DNA of 64,000 nt from Anabaena sp. PCC 7108 (GTDB lineage: Bacteria > Cyanobacteriota > Cyanobacteriia > Cyanobacteriales > Nostocaceae), in NCBI RefSeq assembly GCF_000332135.1, contig NZ_KB235896.1, positions 2,057,403-2,121,402 on the forward strand, written 5' to 3'. This document shows positions 10,579 through 19,311 of the stretch, piece after piece. The position numbers were made by a program, and so were the translations under genes. Numbering within the stretch: position 1 is the stretch's first letter; each line of letters begins with the position of its first letter. The notes below the pieces were generated by a model. The model made no database searches, had not been told where the DNA came from, and was given only the letters and a program-made list of their open reading frames with translations.

Positions 10579-10896
10579 TGTTCTCCTCGCTTTTAAACAG
10601 TTATATTTTGCAACTGTTAAGTCTTTATATATTAACACTTAAAAAAATGTCGGCAAGCCTATTAAATCTTGCAGATTTTGGCATTTTTAAGGCTGTGAGT
10701 ATCAATTTTTCTTCTTGTCAGATGCTCACAATCGATTTGATTTAGGTGTATCTATCCAACACCATTATTGACTTATACCGCTAAATATGCATATGTCATG
10801 AGGAATATCTCTTCATTATAGAAGTGATATTTTTTTGCAAAATTAATGCAAATAATTTTCACTAGTGTGTTATAACTTGAAGAGAATCAAATCCCA

Positions 10897-10921
10897 CAAA
10901 CTCCTATGAACAGGGAGTTTG
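10897..10921 (+). promoter_or_regulatory. Hairpin in leader of small gene
   Basis: CAAACTCC (10897-10904) and GGAGTTTG (10914-10921) form a perfect eight-base stem with a nine-base loop in the 419-base divergent region between dps and the gene at 10998. No T-run follows, so it is a structured leader or dispersed hairpin rather than a clear terminator. Nothing else is recognised in this region (10579-10997) beyond AT-rich promoter-like sequence. Confidence 0.4.
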
Positions 10922-10997
10922 CTTGTTGTGTTTACTGCAAGTTTGTTGCACTTTGAGGGCAATTCGCTTGAAATTTTTTAGCTCAGAAACAGGAATA

Positions 10998-11225
10998 ATG
11001 CAGGTTGTTGAGGTGAATTGGGCAGATCGTTGGCAAGTATATCAACGTCTGCGTGAGTTGGATATTACTTGTGGTTGTGCAATTAACCAGCCATTACAAG
11101 TAGAAATAGCCAGTACCACGGCAGCTATTCAACTTTGGAGTGTAATTCGACAATTCACGGCTTCTCGTCAAGAACTGATTTGCACTCTTGAACATTGCTG
11201 GCGTATTCGTCACCAACAGTTTTAA
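10998..11225 (+). CDS. Small conserved cyanobacterial protein (Asr1405/Asl0597-like)
   Basis: The ATG at 10998 follows AGGAAT and gives a 75-residue protein starting MQVVEVNWADRWQVYQRL. It has four cysteines (two in CGC near residue 26, two in the C-terminal half) and Trp-rich helices. It resembles the small Asr1405/Asl0597-type family of filamentous cyanobacteria, members of which occur near iron-sulfur or nitrogen-fixation genes; this recognition is from memory and moderate. It ends 39 bases before a [2Fe-2S] ferredoxin-like gene on the same strand, which supports a redox or iron-sulfur context. Function unknown. Confidence 0.6.
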   Translation: MQVVEVNWADRWQVYQRLRELDITCGCAINQPLQVEIASTTAAIQLWSVIRQFTASRQELICTLEHCWRIRHQQF

Positions 11226-11264
11226 TTGGCTAATAACTTTTCTTCATTCACCGGAGGTCAAAAA

Positions 11265-11987
11265 ATGCATATATATACTCAGATACAAGTAACAGAATTT
11301 TGCCTAGAAGGTCGGTTTTTAGATTTTGTGATCAAAGACGGATATAAGCTTAAAGGCTTATTATTGTGGACTTCTGAAGGTGAATGTTATGTAAAGTTAG
11401 CCAAGCATTTACGGAGTGCTTTTGATTTGCGTTTACCTAAAGGAACTTGGCTGCAAGTTGTGGGGACAAAACAGCACGACGCAAAAAAGGATAAGCTGAC
11501 ACTGAAAGCAGAACGTGTCATGGCTGCGCGTGAGGAGATAATATCGTGTCCAGTTGAATACTTATCATTAGGGCAGACACGGAGACGCGGAGAAACAGAG
11601 ACGCGGGGAGTCTTTTTTGATAAACAATTAGCCGGACTTAATAAAAATAAACAACCGGCATTACAGAATCAGAACCAGCCAAAACCAGCTAAGACACAAA
11701 CGATTTTAGTTTGTCAAAAGTCAGATTGTATGAAGCGCGGTGGTAAAGCTTTGTGTCAGGCTTTAGAATCTGAGTTGAGAAATAATGGTTTAGAAGATAA
11801 TGTAATTATTAAAGGTACTGGTTGCATGAAAAACTGTAAAGCAGGGCCAAATTTAGTAATGCCAGATAAAACTCGCTATAGTAAAATTCAAGCTCCACAA
11901 GTGCCGGCGTTGATAGATAAGCATTTTGGTAGTGAGATTCAGGAACAGTCAGAAAATGTAGCTGTACCTCGGTTTGCTAGAGTTTAG
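11265..11987 (+). CDS. Thioredoxin-like [2Fe-2S] ferredoxin domain protein
   Basis: The ATG at 11265, behind a GGAGG site, gives 240 residues. The N-terminal half (1-90) is a beta-rich domain seen in cyanobacterial proteins of this type. The C-terminal half (about 140-225) is a thioredoxin-like [2Fe-2S] domain, with LVCQKSDCMKRGGKALC and KGTGCMKNCKAGPNLVM supplying the cluster cysteines. Between them (residues about 103-116) lies an Arg/Thr/Glu-rich stretch encoded by a GACGCGG-type repeat inserted in frame. The protein probably carries electrons or senses redox state; no partner is known. It likely forms an operon with the small gene upstream. Confidence 0.8.
   Translation: MHIYTQIQVTEFCLEGRFLDFVIKDGYKLKGLLLWTSEGECYVKLAKHLRSAFDLRLPKGTWLQVVGTKQHDAKKDKLTLKAERVMAAREEIISCPVEYLSLGQTRRRGETETRGVFFDKQLAGLNKNKQPALQNQNQPKPAKTQTILVCQKSDCMKRGGKALCQALESELRNNGLEDNVIIKGTGCMKNCKAGPNLVMPDKTRYSKIQAPQVPALIDKHFGSEIQEQSENVAVPRFARV
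11571..11611 (+). repeat. GACGCGG-type repeat inside a coding region
   Basis: This stretch repeats GAGACGCGG, AGAAACAGAG and ACGCGGGGAG units, the same family found non-coding at 6026-6079. Here it is read in frame as LGQTRRRGETETRG in the linker of the [2Fe-2S] protein. Confidence 0.75.
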
Positions 11988-12058
11988 CGTATAGATCAAT
12001 CTGCTGTAATTTTTGTAACGAAGCATAGAGGCGCAAAGAACACAGAGGAAACCCAACT

Positions 12059-12811
12059 ATGATCACCGCTACCCAAGCATTTCAAGTCACTTGGGAAAAA
12101 CTACCCGATGATTACATTCTCCCAGATGACCCAGTGGATAACATCTACCAACCAGCCCTAGCAGCATCCCTAACCGAAAGCCTCGATCTATCCGGTAAAC
12201 TGGCCACCAATTGCCTTACACCAACTAATTATGGTATCTGCGCGACATTAAATGGCAAATTTGTGGTTAAAGCACCTGATTGGGCTTACATTCCCCAAAT
12301 CAATGTGAATAGGCAAGAAGTTTTCCGTAGTTACACCCCCCAACTACAGGGAGACATTCCAGTAATAGTTATGGAATTTATTTCAGATCCAGATGGAACA
12401 GAATATTCTAGTAAACCTACTTATCCTCCTGGGAAATGGTTTTTTTATGAAAGTATTTTAAAAGTTCCAAATTACATTATCTTTGAACCAGACAGTGGTG
12501 AATTAGAAGTCTATCGCTTAGACAATACCAGCGAAAAATATAAAATTCAGACACCTAATGAAAACCAACGTTATTGGATAGGAGAAATGAATCTTTACCT
12601 GGGAGTATGTGAAGGTACAAGGGAAAATATAACTGCTAAATGGTTGAGATGGTGGGATGAACAAGGAAACTTGTTATTGTGGAGTTCAGAATTAGTAGAA
12701 CAAAAGCAACAAGAATTAGAACAAAAGCAACAAGAATTAGAAGCAGAAAAACAACGTGCTGAAAAACTAGCAGCACAATTACGAACATTAGGTATAAAAC
12801 CTGAAAATTAA
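12059..12811 (+). CDS. Uma2-family (DUF820) putative nuclease with coiled-coil tail
   Basis: The 250-residue protein has the restriction-endonuclease-like fold of the Uma2 family, abundant in cyanobacteria. The PDWAYIPQI and VIVMEFISDPDG segments (residues about 76 and 104) hold the acidic residues of a PD-(D/E)xK-type site. The last 35 residues are a Gln/Glu-rich coiled coil (two EQKQQEL heptads) ending AAQLRTLGI, as in many Uma2 proteins. GAGGAAA upstream sets the start. Biological role is unproven: members are often spread with repeats and mobile elements. A paralogue with a similar tail lies at 50248. Confidence 0.82.
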   Translation: MITATQAFQVTWEKLPDDYILPDDPVDNIYQPALAASLTESLDLSGKLATNCLTPTNYGICATLNGKFVVKAPDWAYIPQINVNRQEVFRSYTPQLQGDIPVIVMEFISDPDGTEYSSKPTYPPGKWFFYESILKVPNYIIFEPDSGELEVYRLDNTSEKYKIQTPNENQRYWIGEMNLYLGVCEGTRENITAKWLRWWDEQGNLLLWSSELVEQKQQELEQKQQELEAEKQRAEKLAAQLRTLGIKPEN

Positions 12812-12816
12812 ACTAG

Positions 12817-12833
12817 GGTGGGCATAGCCCACC
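12817..12833. repeat. GGTGGGC/GCCCACC hairpin
   Basis: A perfect seven-base stem with loop ATA lies between the convergent Uma2 and pentapeptide-RidA genes. A related GGTGGGCAATGTCCACC sequence occurs near 46871. It is probably a dispersed hairpin and may help end both transcripts, although no T-run follows. Confidence 0.5.
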
Positions 12834-12843
12834 AGATAATTAA

Positions 12844-14211
12844 TTAACCACTAATCACCGCGATACAGTCAATTTCTACCAGCACATTTTTAGGTAAACG
12901 CGAGACTTCAACACAAGCACGCGCTGGGGCTGTATCTTCGGAAAAATATTTTGCATAAACCGCATTTACTGCGGCGAAATCATTCATATCAGCTAAAAAT
13001 ACACCAGTTTTAACCACATCTTGGAAAGTAGCACCAGCTGCTGTCAGAATGGCTTCCAGATTAGCCATTACCTGTTCAGTTTGTTTAACTACATCTTCTG
13101 TGTAAACAACATCACCTAGTCGAGGATCAATGGCAATTTGTCCAGCGACAAACAACATTTGTCCAGATGCGACGATGGCTTGATTATATGGTCCAACTGG
13201 TGCAGGTGCTTTATCGGTACGGATTACTTTACGAGTCATAGTTATCACTTTTTCTAATGGTGCTTCTTGTTTACCGAATTCTAAATCAGTAGATGTTTGG
13301 TAAACTTCTCCATCTGGCATTATCGCACCTGTGAGGTCTGCATTTTTAAAGGTTGCACCATAGATATTCGCGCCGGTTAAATCTGCTTTTCTCAGATTTG
13401 CGCCATTGAGATCAGCTTTCATTAAATTTGCTCTTTGCAGTTCAGCTTTACCGAAATTTGTACCTTTCAGACAGGCTTTTCGGAAGTTTACATCATTGAG
13501 GTTTGTTGCACCCAAATCTGCTTCAGCAAAATTTATACCTGATAAATCTTTCTGAGATAAATTAACACCCCGAATTTTAGATCCTTGGAAATTAGTATTT
13601 TTGAGCTTCACATTAGAGAGGATTGCCTGACTCAAATCACAATCTGTCAAGTTAGCATTATCCAAATTAGCAGAAGTGAGGTTAGTTCTAGCCAAGTTTG
13701 CATCTATCAAAGAAGCTTCAGTGAAATTAGTAGATTGTAAAGTCGCATCTCTCAAGTTAGCATTATCCAAATTAGCATTACTGAAATTAGTACCATCTAA
13801 GTTTGCTTTGCTCAAATTGGCATTATCTAACTTAGCGTTACTAAAGTTAGCATTGTTGACAATCGCTCCACTCAAGTTCACATTGTCCAAGTTAGCATTG
13901 CTAAAGTTGGTACTACTTATATTTGCCTTATTCAAGTCAGCACCACTCAAGTCTGCCCAAGTTAAATTTAAACTAGAACTGTTTACCAACTCACTCAAGT
14001 TAGCACTTGTTAAAGATGCCCTAGTGAGATTTGTGTTGTTAAGATTTGCTTTACTCAAGTTAGCATCATTTAAATCTGCTCCAGTCAAATCTGAACTTCT
14101 TAAATCTATTCCACTCAAATTTGCACCTGTAAGATTAACTCCTCTCAGATTTACAGCATGAAACTTGCGTTCCCCAGCAGCGTATTTCTCTAAAAGTTCC
14201 TCAGCGTCCAT
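12844..14211 (-). CDS. Pentapeptide-repeat protein fused to RidA (YjgF/UK114)
   Basis: One open frame of 455 residues has two parts. Residues about 17-300 are A(N/D)Lxx pentapeptide repeats, which form a right-handed beta-helix. Residues 325-455 form a complete RidA domain that begins MTRKVIRTD and contains the VGPYNQAI and PARACVEVSRLP (active-site Arg) motifs. RidA hydrolyses reactive enamine/imine intermediates such as 2-aminoacrylate. RidA normally starts at that internal Met (13239), and only a weak ribosome binding site precedes it, so this looks like a real fusion made by loss of a stop codon. Translation of RidA alone from the internal ATG remains possible. Confidence 0.82.
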   Translation of the reverse strand: MDAEELLEKYAAGERKFHAVNLRGVNLTGANLSGIDLRSSDLTGADLNDANLSKANLNNTNLTRASLTSANLSELVNSSSLNLTWADLSGADLNKANISSTNFSNANLDNVNLSGAIVNNANFSNAKLDNANLSKANLDGTNFSNANLDNANLRDATLQSTNFTEASLIDANLARTNLTSANLDNANLTDCDLSQAILSNVKLKNTNFQGSKIRGVNLSQKDLSGINFAEADLGATNLNDVNFRKACLKGTNFGKAELQRANLMKADLNGANLRKADLTGANIYGATFKNADLTGAIMPDGEVYQTSTDLEFGKQEAPLEKVITMTRKVIRTDKAPAPVGPYNQAIVASGQMLFVAGQIAIDPRLGDVVYTEDVVKQTEQVMANLEAILTAAGATFQDVVKTGVFLADMNDFAAVNAVYAKYFSEDTAPARACVEVSRLPKNVLVEIDCIAVISG

Positions 14212-14231
14212 AAAGCACCATTAAATACCCT

Positions 14232-14526
14232 GAACCAAGTATAAACGCAAAGGTTTGTATAAACTCTCTTTCCTTCTTCCTTCTTCCTTCTTCTTTCTTC
14301 CTTCGCGCACTTCGCGCCTTCGCGGTTCATTTCTCTTACCTCAACCTCGGACAAATCCCATAATGCCGATATTGCCAAGAACCCAGTATAAGCGCAAAAG
14401 ATTGTATTAAACCTCTTCCCTTCTACCTTCTACGTTCTCTTCAAGACTGTATGCGAACGAGCCTTTGCGGTTCATTTCTCTTACCCCAACCTCGGACGAA
14501 TCCCATAATGGCGATATTGCCAATAA
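14232..14526. repeat. Imperfect tandem duplication covering Nudix gene tail
   Basis: Two copies of a ~147-base unit (14232-14380 and 14379-14526) share the start GAACC(A/C)AGTATAA, a pyrimidine-rich middle, GCGGTTCATTTCTCTTACC, and CCTCGGAC(A/G)AATCCCATAATG near the end. The right copy contains the last 46 bases of the Nudix gene; the left copy is a non-coding duplicate of that tail. The middle also carries the CTTCGCGCCTTCGCGG dispersed repeat. Confidence 0.85.
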
Positions 14527-14912
14527 TCGCGCAAAATCCGGTCATGATCAAAACACAAATTCCCAGGAACACACCAAGGCTCAAAAATACCCACACCCTT
14601 AGCATCATCACCCGCTAAAGGCTCACCCGTTGCTGTAGCCAAAAACACAATGCTAATTGTATGCTGACGGGGATCACGACTAGGGTCAGAATATACCAAC
14701 AACTGTTCCACCAACTCCACCTGTAAGCCTATTTCTTCTTGTGCTTCCCGTCGTGCAGCCACTTCCACAGGTTCACCATAATCAACGAAACCACCAGGTA
14801 ACGCCCAACCCAAAGGCTGATTATGGCGCTCAATTAATATAATCGGTCGATGCGGTCTATCAATTAATTCGATAATAATATCAACAGTTGGTGCAGGATT
14901 TCTGTAAGTCAT
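14481..14912 (-). CDS. Nudix hydrolase
   Basis: The 143-residue protein has a full Nudix box at about residues 40-63: [19 protein letters not shown] followed by EEIGL. The [10 protein letters not shown] lead-in and [18 protein letters not shown] segment resemble the ADP-ribose or NUDT1-like hydrolases of cyanobacteria; the true substrate cannot be read. It is not close to the MutT-like gene at 3261 but shares the SDPSRDPR-type loop with the Nudix at 41700. Its last 15 codons are duplicated downstream as non-coding DNA. Confidence 0.85.
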   Translation of the reverse strand: MTYRNPAPTVDIIIELIDRPHRPIILIERHNQPLGWALPGGFVDYGEPVEVAARREAQEEIGLQVELVEQLLVYSDPSRDPRQHTISIVFLATATGEPLAGDDAKGVGIFEPWCVPGNLCFDHDRILRDYWQYRHYGIRPRLG

Positions 14913-15065
14913 AGAATTTTAGATTTTAGATAGATTTTAGATAGATTTTAGATTTTGTATCAATTCTGTAACTTAACCCCATCTCCCTACGACATACCGT
15001 GATAAATTCGTTCGTGTAGCGTTTCCTAGAGATAGAATCGCATCCTGTTATATTTTAGGTTAAAT

Positions 15066-16574
15066 ATGCCTTTTCCCAGATCCAGCGGTATTTTGCTGCA
15101 TCCTAGTTCTTTCCCCAGTCGCTTTGGTATTGGGGATTTAGGTTTAGAAGCTTATCGGTTTATTGATTTTCTCAAAAATAGTTACCAGCAATATTGGCAA
15201 GTTTTACCCTTGGGACCGACTGGGTATGGTAATTCTCCTTATATGTGCTACTCAGCAATGGCGGGAAATTACTTTTTAATTAGTCCAGAAAAGCTGGTAG
15301 ATGAAGGGTTATTAGTTGAAAATGATTTTGGTAATTTACCAAATTTTCCGGCAGATAAGGTAAATTTTGAGCAAGTTATACCCATTAAGGTAAATCTGCT
15401 CATCAAAGCTTGCGATAAGTTTAAAAATCACGCGACTGATTTCCAAAAGAAAGCATTTACTGATTTTTGTCGCACCAAAGCCTATTGGCTAGATAATTAC
15501 GCCTTGTTTATGGCGCTCAAAGATGCCAACAATGGTGCAAGCTGGAACACTTGGGAACCAGAACTAGCGCAGCGTGAATCCGCAGCATTAGCCCAAATTA
15601 CACAAAAGCTAGAACAGGAAATTTTTTATTACAAGTTTATCCAATACGAGTTTTTTCGTCAGTGGTCAGAACTCAAAAGTTATGCTAACCAAAATGGGAT
15701 AGATATTATTGGTGATATCCCCATTTATGTGGCTCATGATAGCGCTGATGTGTGGGCTAATCCTGATATTTTTGCTCTAGATGAAGAAACCGGCAAAGCA
15801 GCTTTAATGGCAGGTGTCCCACCCGATTACTTTAGCGCTACTGGTCAATTGTGGGGCAACCCGGTCTATAAATGGGAGGAGTTGCAAAAACAAGACTTTA
15901 AGTGGTGGGTACAACGCTTTGAAGCAATGCTGGATTATGTGGATATAATTCGTATTGATCACTTCCGGGGATTTGAGGCTTATTGGGCTGTACCTCAAGG
16001 GGAAGAAACAGCTATTAATGGTGAATGGATTGAAGCGCCTGGGGTAGCTTTTTTTGAAGTTATTAAACAGAAGTTGGGTAAATTACCAATTTTAGCGGAA
16101 GATTTGGGGATTATTACGCCACCAGTGGAAGCCCTGCGGGATCAATTTGAATTTCCCGGTATGAAGGTGTTGCAATTTGGTTTTGGTTCTGATCCTGGTA
16201 ATCCGTTTTTACCCTTTAATTATCCACGTAATGCTGTAGTTTATACTGGCACTCACGACAATGACACGACTGTAGGCTGGTTTAATAGTGCGAATGATTA
16301 CGAAAAGCAAAATTTGTTGCTTTATTTGGGTTCTATCAGCCCTGACGGCATACACTGGGATTTGATTAGATTAGCTTTGAGTTCCATTGCCAATCAAGCT
16401 ATTATTCCTTTACAGGATGTTTTAGGATTGGGAAATCAAGCACGAATGAATTATCCGAGTACGGCTGAGGGTAATTGGGATTGGCGCTATCAAGGTGGGG
16501 TTTTAAGTGGGGAATTGTGCGATCGCTTGAAAAATCTTACCAAACTTTACGGACGCGCTCCCAGAAATTCCTGA
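15066..16574 (+). CDS. malQ: 4-alpha-glucanotransferase (amylomaltase)
   Basis: The 502-residue length and the GH77 signatures are clear: SSGILLHPSSFPS at the start, GDIPIYVAHDSADVWAN, the nucleophile region RIDHFRGFEAYWAVP (Asp in IDHFRG), the acid/base ILAEDLGIITPPVE (Glu), and GTHDNDTTVGW with the third acidic residue. The enzyme moves malto-oligosaccharide units between chains and works with glycogen debranching and breakdown in the cytoplasm. It stands alone on the plus strand, and no other glycogen gene is near it. Confidence 0.96.
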   Translation: MPFPRSSGILLHPSSFPSRFGIGDLGLEAYRFIDFLKNSYQQYWQVLPLGPTGYGNSPYMCYSAMAGNYFLISPEKLVDEGLLVENDFGNLPNFPADKVNFEQVIPIKVNLLIKACDKFKNHATDFQKKAFTDFCRTKAYWLDNYALFMALKDANNGASWNTWEPELAQRESAALAQITQKLEQEIFYYKFIQYEFFRQWSELKSYANQNGIDIIGDIPIYVAHDSADVWANPDIFALDEETGKAALMAGVPPDYFSATGQLWGNPVYKWEELQKQDFKWWVQRFEAMLDYVDIIRIDHFRGFEAYWAVPQGEETAINGEWIEAPGVAFFEVIKQKLGKLPILAEDLGIITPPVEALRDQFEFPGMKVLQFGFGSDPGNPFLPFNYPRNAVVYTGTHDNDTTVGWFNSANDYEKQNLLLYLGSISPDGIHWDLIRLALSSIANQAIIPLQDVLGLGNQARMNYPSTAEGNWDWRYQGGVLSGELCDRLKNLTKLYGRAPRNS

Positions 16575-16739
16575 TCAAGCAGTCCTGATGAAGGAGTAAT
16601 TAAGAGACTTGCAAATAAAAAATATCTCATCGCTTTGATCGTCAGGGGTAGGGGGAGAAAAAGTCATTTTGATTTTGTGAAATTGGATAATTTATTGATT
16701 TTTACCCCTTTTACCGCTTGATTTTCTGGTTTACATGGC

Positions 16740-17552
16740 TCAAGATTTGACTTTAGCTGCAATCCTGACTTCTCCCGCTTTTCCTGGTTTGCCCATTTCC
16801 TTCGCTTCTTGCTGATTGACACTCATTAGCACACCACCAGCATTATCTGTTTTAACTGTGAGTTGCTGACTAGCTTTCCAATTTCGGTGAGATCCTTCCG
16901 GTAAAACTCCTTCAAATTCTGTTTTACCATCAGCAATGACACGAATCCAAGATGAAGATTTCAGAGTGACTCCAATTTCTACTGTTTGAATATCTGAACT
17001 AGGGCTGACAGTATCGCTAACAGGTTGAATTTGCTGTAACTCCTGGGATTGTATCTGTTCTGGTGTTAAACCAGATTGCGTTTGGGACTCGATCTGTAGT
17101 TGGTTATTACTGGCTTGGAGAGCTTGATTATTTAATAACTGAGACAAGCTCTTTACTGAACAGATAATCAGGAAAATGTAGAGCAAGTAAAGATGAACAG
17201 GACGCAATTGATCAATGGGTTTAGGTTTCCAAGTCGTTGGTAAATTCACTACTTGGGAACCAATCGGAAAAGTACTGGCAAATTCCGCTCCCTTCATACC
17301 CAATGCATCAGCAAATTGCCTAATTAAACCTTGAACATAAATGGGTTCTGGTAAATCGTTCAGATCACCTGTTTCAATGGCCTGTAATAGTCGGCGAGGA
17401 ATTTTAGTCAATAGTACTAATTCGTCTAAAGATAAACCCTGTTCTTGACGCAATGAGGCAAGTTGAAGGCCTAATTGTTGCAATTTTTCGGATTGTTGTT
17501 CTTTTATGGAAGGTTCAATAAGCTGTTCATCTTTCCTTCTTAGCCATTTCAT
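16740..17552 (-). CDS. RodZ-like helix-turn-helix membrane protein
   Basis: The 270 residues show a cytoplasmic Cro/C1-type helix-turn-helix (residues about 25-90, LGLQLASLRQEQGLSLDELVLLTKIP and LLQAIETGD). One membrane segment follows (about 127-145, LYLLYIFLIICSVKSL), then a periplasmic Gln-rich linker and a C-terminal DUF4115 beta domain (SSWIRVIADGKTEFEGVLPEG). This is the layout of RodZ, the adaptor between MreB and the cell-wall elongation machinery. The start overlaps the stop of the upstream pseudouridine synthase by four bases, so both are co-translated. Confidence 0.82.
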   Translation of the reverse strand: MKWLRRKDEQLIEPSIKEQQSEKLQQLGLQLASLRQEQGLSLDELVLLTKIPRRLLQAIETGDLNDLPEPIYVQGLIRQFADALGMKGAEFASTFPIGSQVVNLPTTWKPKPIDQLRPVHLYLLYIFLIICSVKSLSQLLNNQALQASNNQLQIESQTQSGLTPEQIQSQELQQIQPVSDTVSPSSDIQTVEIGVTLKSSSWIRVIADGKTEFEGVLPEGSHRNWKASQQLTVKTDNAGGVLMSVNQQEAKEMGKPGKAGEVRIAAKVKS

Positions 17553-18343
17553 GATTTTTCTACACTCCTTAACTCTGCTGACTCTTTAATAGGTATGTGA
17601 TTTAACTGCTGTTTTAAAAAAATAATCTCTTTTGGTGTGAGATAACGGTAGTTACCTACATCGAAAGATGGTGCTTTTGAACTTTGTAATTGAATTGAGC
17701 CTATCGCAGTGCGTTGTAGTTGGATGACTGGATATCCTAATTGTTGAGCTAGGCGACGAATCTGGCGGTTTCTGCCCTCCTGCAAAATAACTTCTAAATA
17801 GCTTTGTTGCGGAAGACTTTCAATCAAACTTACCTGGGCTGGTCGTGTTTTTATTCCGTCCAGTATTATGCCTTGTCTCCACCTCTCCAAAACTGCTTCT
17901 GGGGGATGTCCTTTAACTAAAACACGATAGGTCTTAGAAATACTATGGCTAGGATGTGTTAGTCCAAATGTCAAGTCTCCATCATTGGTGAGTATTAATG
18001 CTCCTGTGGAGTCTGCATCCAAACGGCCAACAGGGTGAATACCCAAACCTGCTTGTAATTTTTTTGGTAATAGATCCAAGACTGTAGGTCTTCCCTGGGG
18101 ATCATAGCAGGTAGAAACAACTCCGGCTGGTTTATTTAGTAGCAAGTAAATTAAAGCTGGGCGCTGCTTTTGGAACACTGATTTTCCATCAATGGAAATG
18201 GTATCTCGTTGAGGATCGACTTTTTGACCTAAATGTGCCAATATCCCGTTGATATGCACTCGTGACTGCTTAATCATTTCCTCGGCTTCACGACGTGAGG
18301 CAATGCCCCATTGAGCAATAATTTTTTGTACCCGTGCCTCCAT
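17549..18343 (-). CDS. Pseudouridine synthase, RsuA/RluB family
   Basis: The 264-residue protein starts with an S4 RNA-binding domain (residues 2-50, VQKIIAQWGIASRREAEEMI). The RsuA/RluB catalytic domain follows, with GRLDADSTGALILTNDG near residue 105 supplying the catalytic Asp, and a NRQIRRLAQQLGYPV motif near residue 192. It isomerises a uridine in rRNA; a close RluB-type 23S role is most likely. ATGA overlap with the RodZ-like gene (17549-17552) shows an operon. Confidence 0.9.
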   Translation of the reverse strand: MEARVQKIIAQWGIASRREAEEMIKQSRVHINGILAHLGQKVDPQRDTISIDGKSVFQKQRPALIYLLLNKPAGVVSTCYDPQGRPTVLDLLPKKLQAGLGIHPVGRLDADSTGALILTNDGDLTFGLTHPSHSISKTYRVLVKGHPPEAVLERWRQGIILDGIKTRPAQVSLIESLPQQSYLEVILQEGRNRQIRRLAQQLGYPVIQLQRTAIGSIQLQSSKAPSFDVGNYRYLTPKEIIFLKQQLNHIPIKESAELRSVEKS

Positions 18344-18477
18344 GTGATGATTGCTTCTTCCTTTAATACTGAAACCTTAATAATTGCATTTTGTAGTTAA
18401 TAGCCCATAAGTGTTACATTTAAGACTTGTTTAAGTTTTCTCAATTTTTGGACGAAAATAGCCGATAGAATTGTTAA

Positions 18478-19191
18478 ATGAGAAATCCAAGTACCTGGAT
18501 CACAAATGGCAAGAAAATCAGAATTATCACGCAAGTTCTGACAAAAGCGATTAAGCTATGGCTCAAAACGCAATTAAGTCAAGTATCTCAGCTTGATGTA
18601 GAAATTAGCGCCAGTGATCGCCAGATTCTTTCTGGGAATATTCCTTCTGTTTCTATTTTTGCTAGTGATGCAATTTATCAAGGTATTCATGTTACGCGTG
18701 TTCAACTCTTGGCAGAGAATATACAGATAAACATTGGTTCGGTACTTAAGGGACAACCGTTGCGACTATTAGAAATAGTACCAGTAGTAGCTGAACTAAC
18801 TGTAGAAGAACGGGATCTTAATCACTCTCTCTCATCTGAATTATTATCGACAACATTAAATGATCTACTGGTTCAACTATTACCAGAACAGTGCCAAAAA
18901 TCCAAGCCGATTTCTTGGCAGGAAATTACCCTTGACAATCAGCGCTTGATACTGACTGGTCTTTTAGCGTCTGATACTCAACCCACCTTGTTGGAGATGT
19001 GTGTGGGTCTGGAGCTAATCAACGGACAAAAACTACAATTAACACAAATTAAAATCGCGCGGGATCAAGAATTACTCTTAGAAAATAATTCTGGATATAA
19101 TTTTGATCTTGGTTCAGATGTTGATATTCAAGAAGTAACTGTGGTTCCTAGCCAATTACTATGTCGTGGACGAATTAACGTTAACCCCTAA
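18478..19191 (+). CDS. DUF2993 (LmeA-like) lipid-binding protein
   Basis: The 237 residues show the DUF2993 pattern common in cyanobacteria: an amphipathic N-terminus, then LDVEISASDRQILSGNIPSVSIFASDAIYQGIHVTRVQLLAENI with a repeated beta layout. Actinobacterial relatives (LmeA) bind phospholipids in the periplasm. No clear cleavable signal or catalytic motif is visible here. The gene is divergent from the pseudouridine synthase operon, and a 134-base gap holds both promoters. Confidence 0.75.
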   Translation: MRNPSTWITNGKKIRIITQVLTKAIKLWLKTQLSQVSQLDVEISASDRQILSGNIPSVSIFASDAIYQGIHVTRVQLLAENIQINIGSVLKGQPLRLLEIVPVVAELTVEERDLNHSLSSELLSTTLNDLLVQLLPEQCQKSKPISWQEITLDNQRLILTGLLASDTQPTLLEMCVGLELINGQKLQLTQIKIARDQELLLENNSGYNFDLGSDVDIQEVTVVPSQLLCRGRINVNP

Positions 19192-19311
19192 CCTAAATAA
19201 ACCTAAATAAATAATTTACAGCAGATTGGCAGTAAGTCAAGTAGCTTTGGCTTCTGACTCCTGAATTTTTCTGTCTTAGTTATAAGTTACCATTTTTTAC
19301 TGTTCACAGAT

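Noticed and set aside
13676-14161. 161-codon plus-strand frame opposite the pentapeptide gene
   Set aside because: Leu/Lys/Ala-rich antisense shadow of the periodic pentapeptide repeats.
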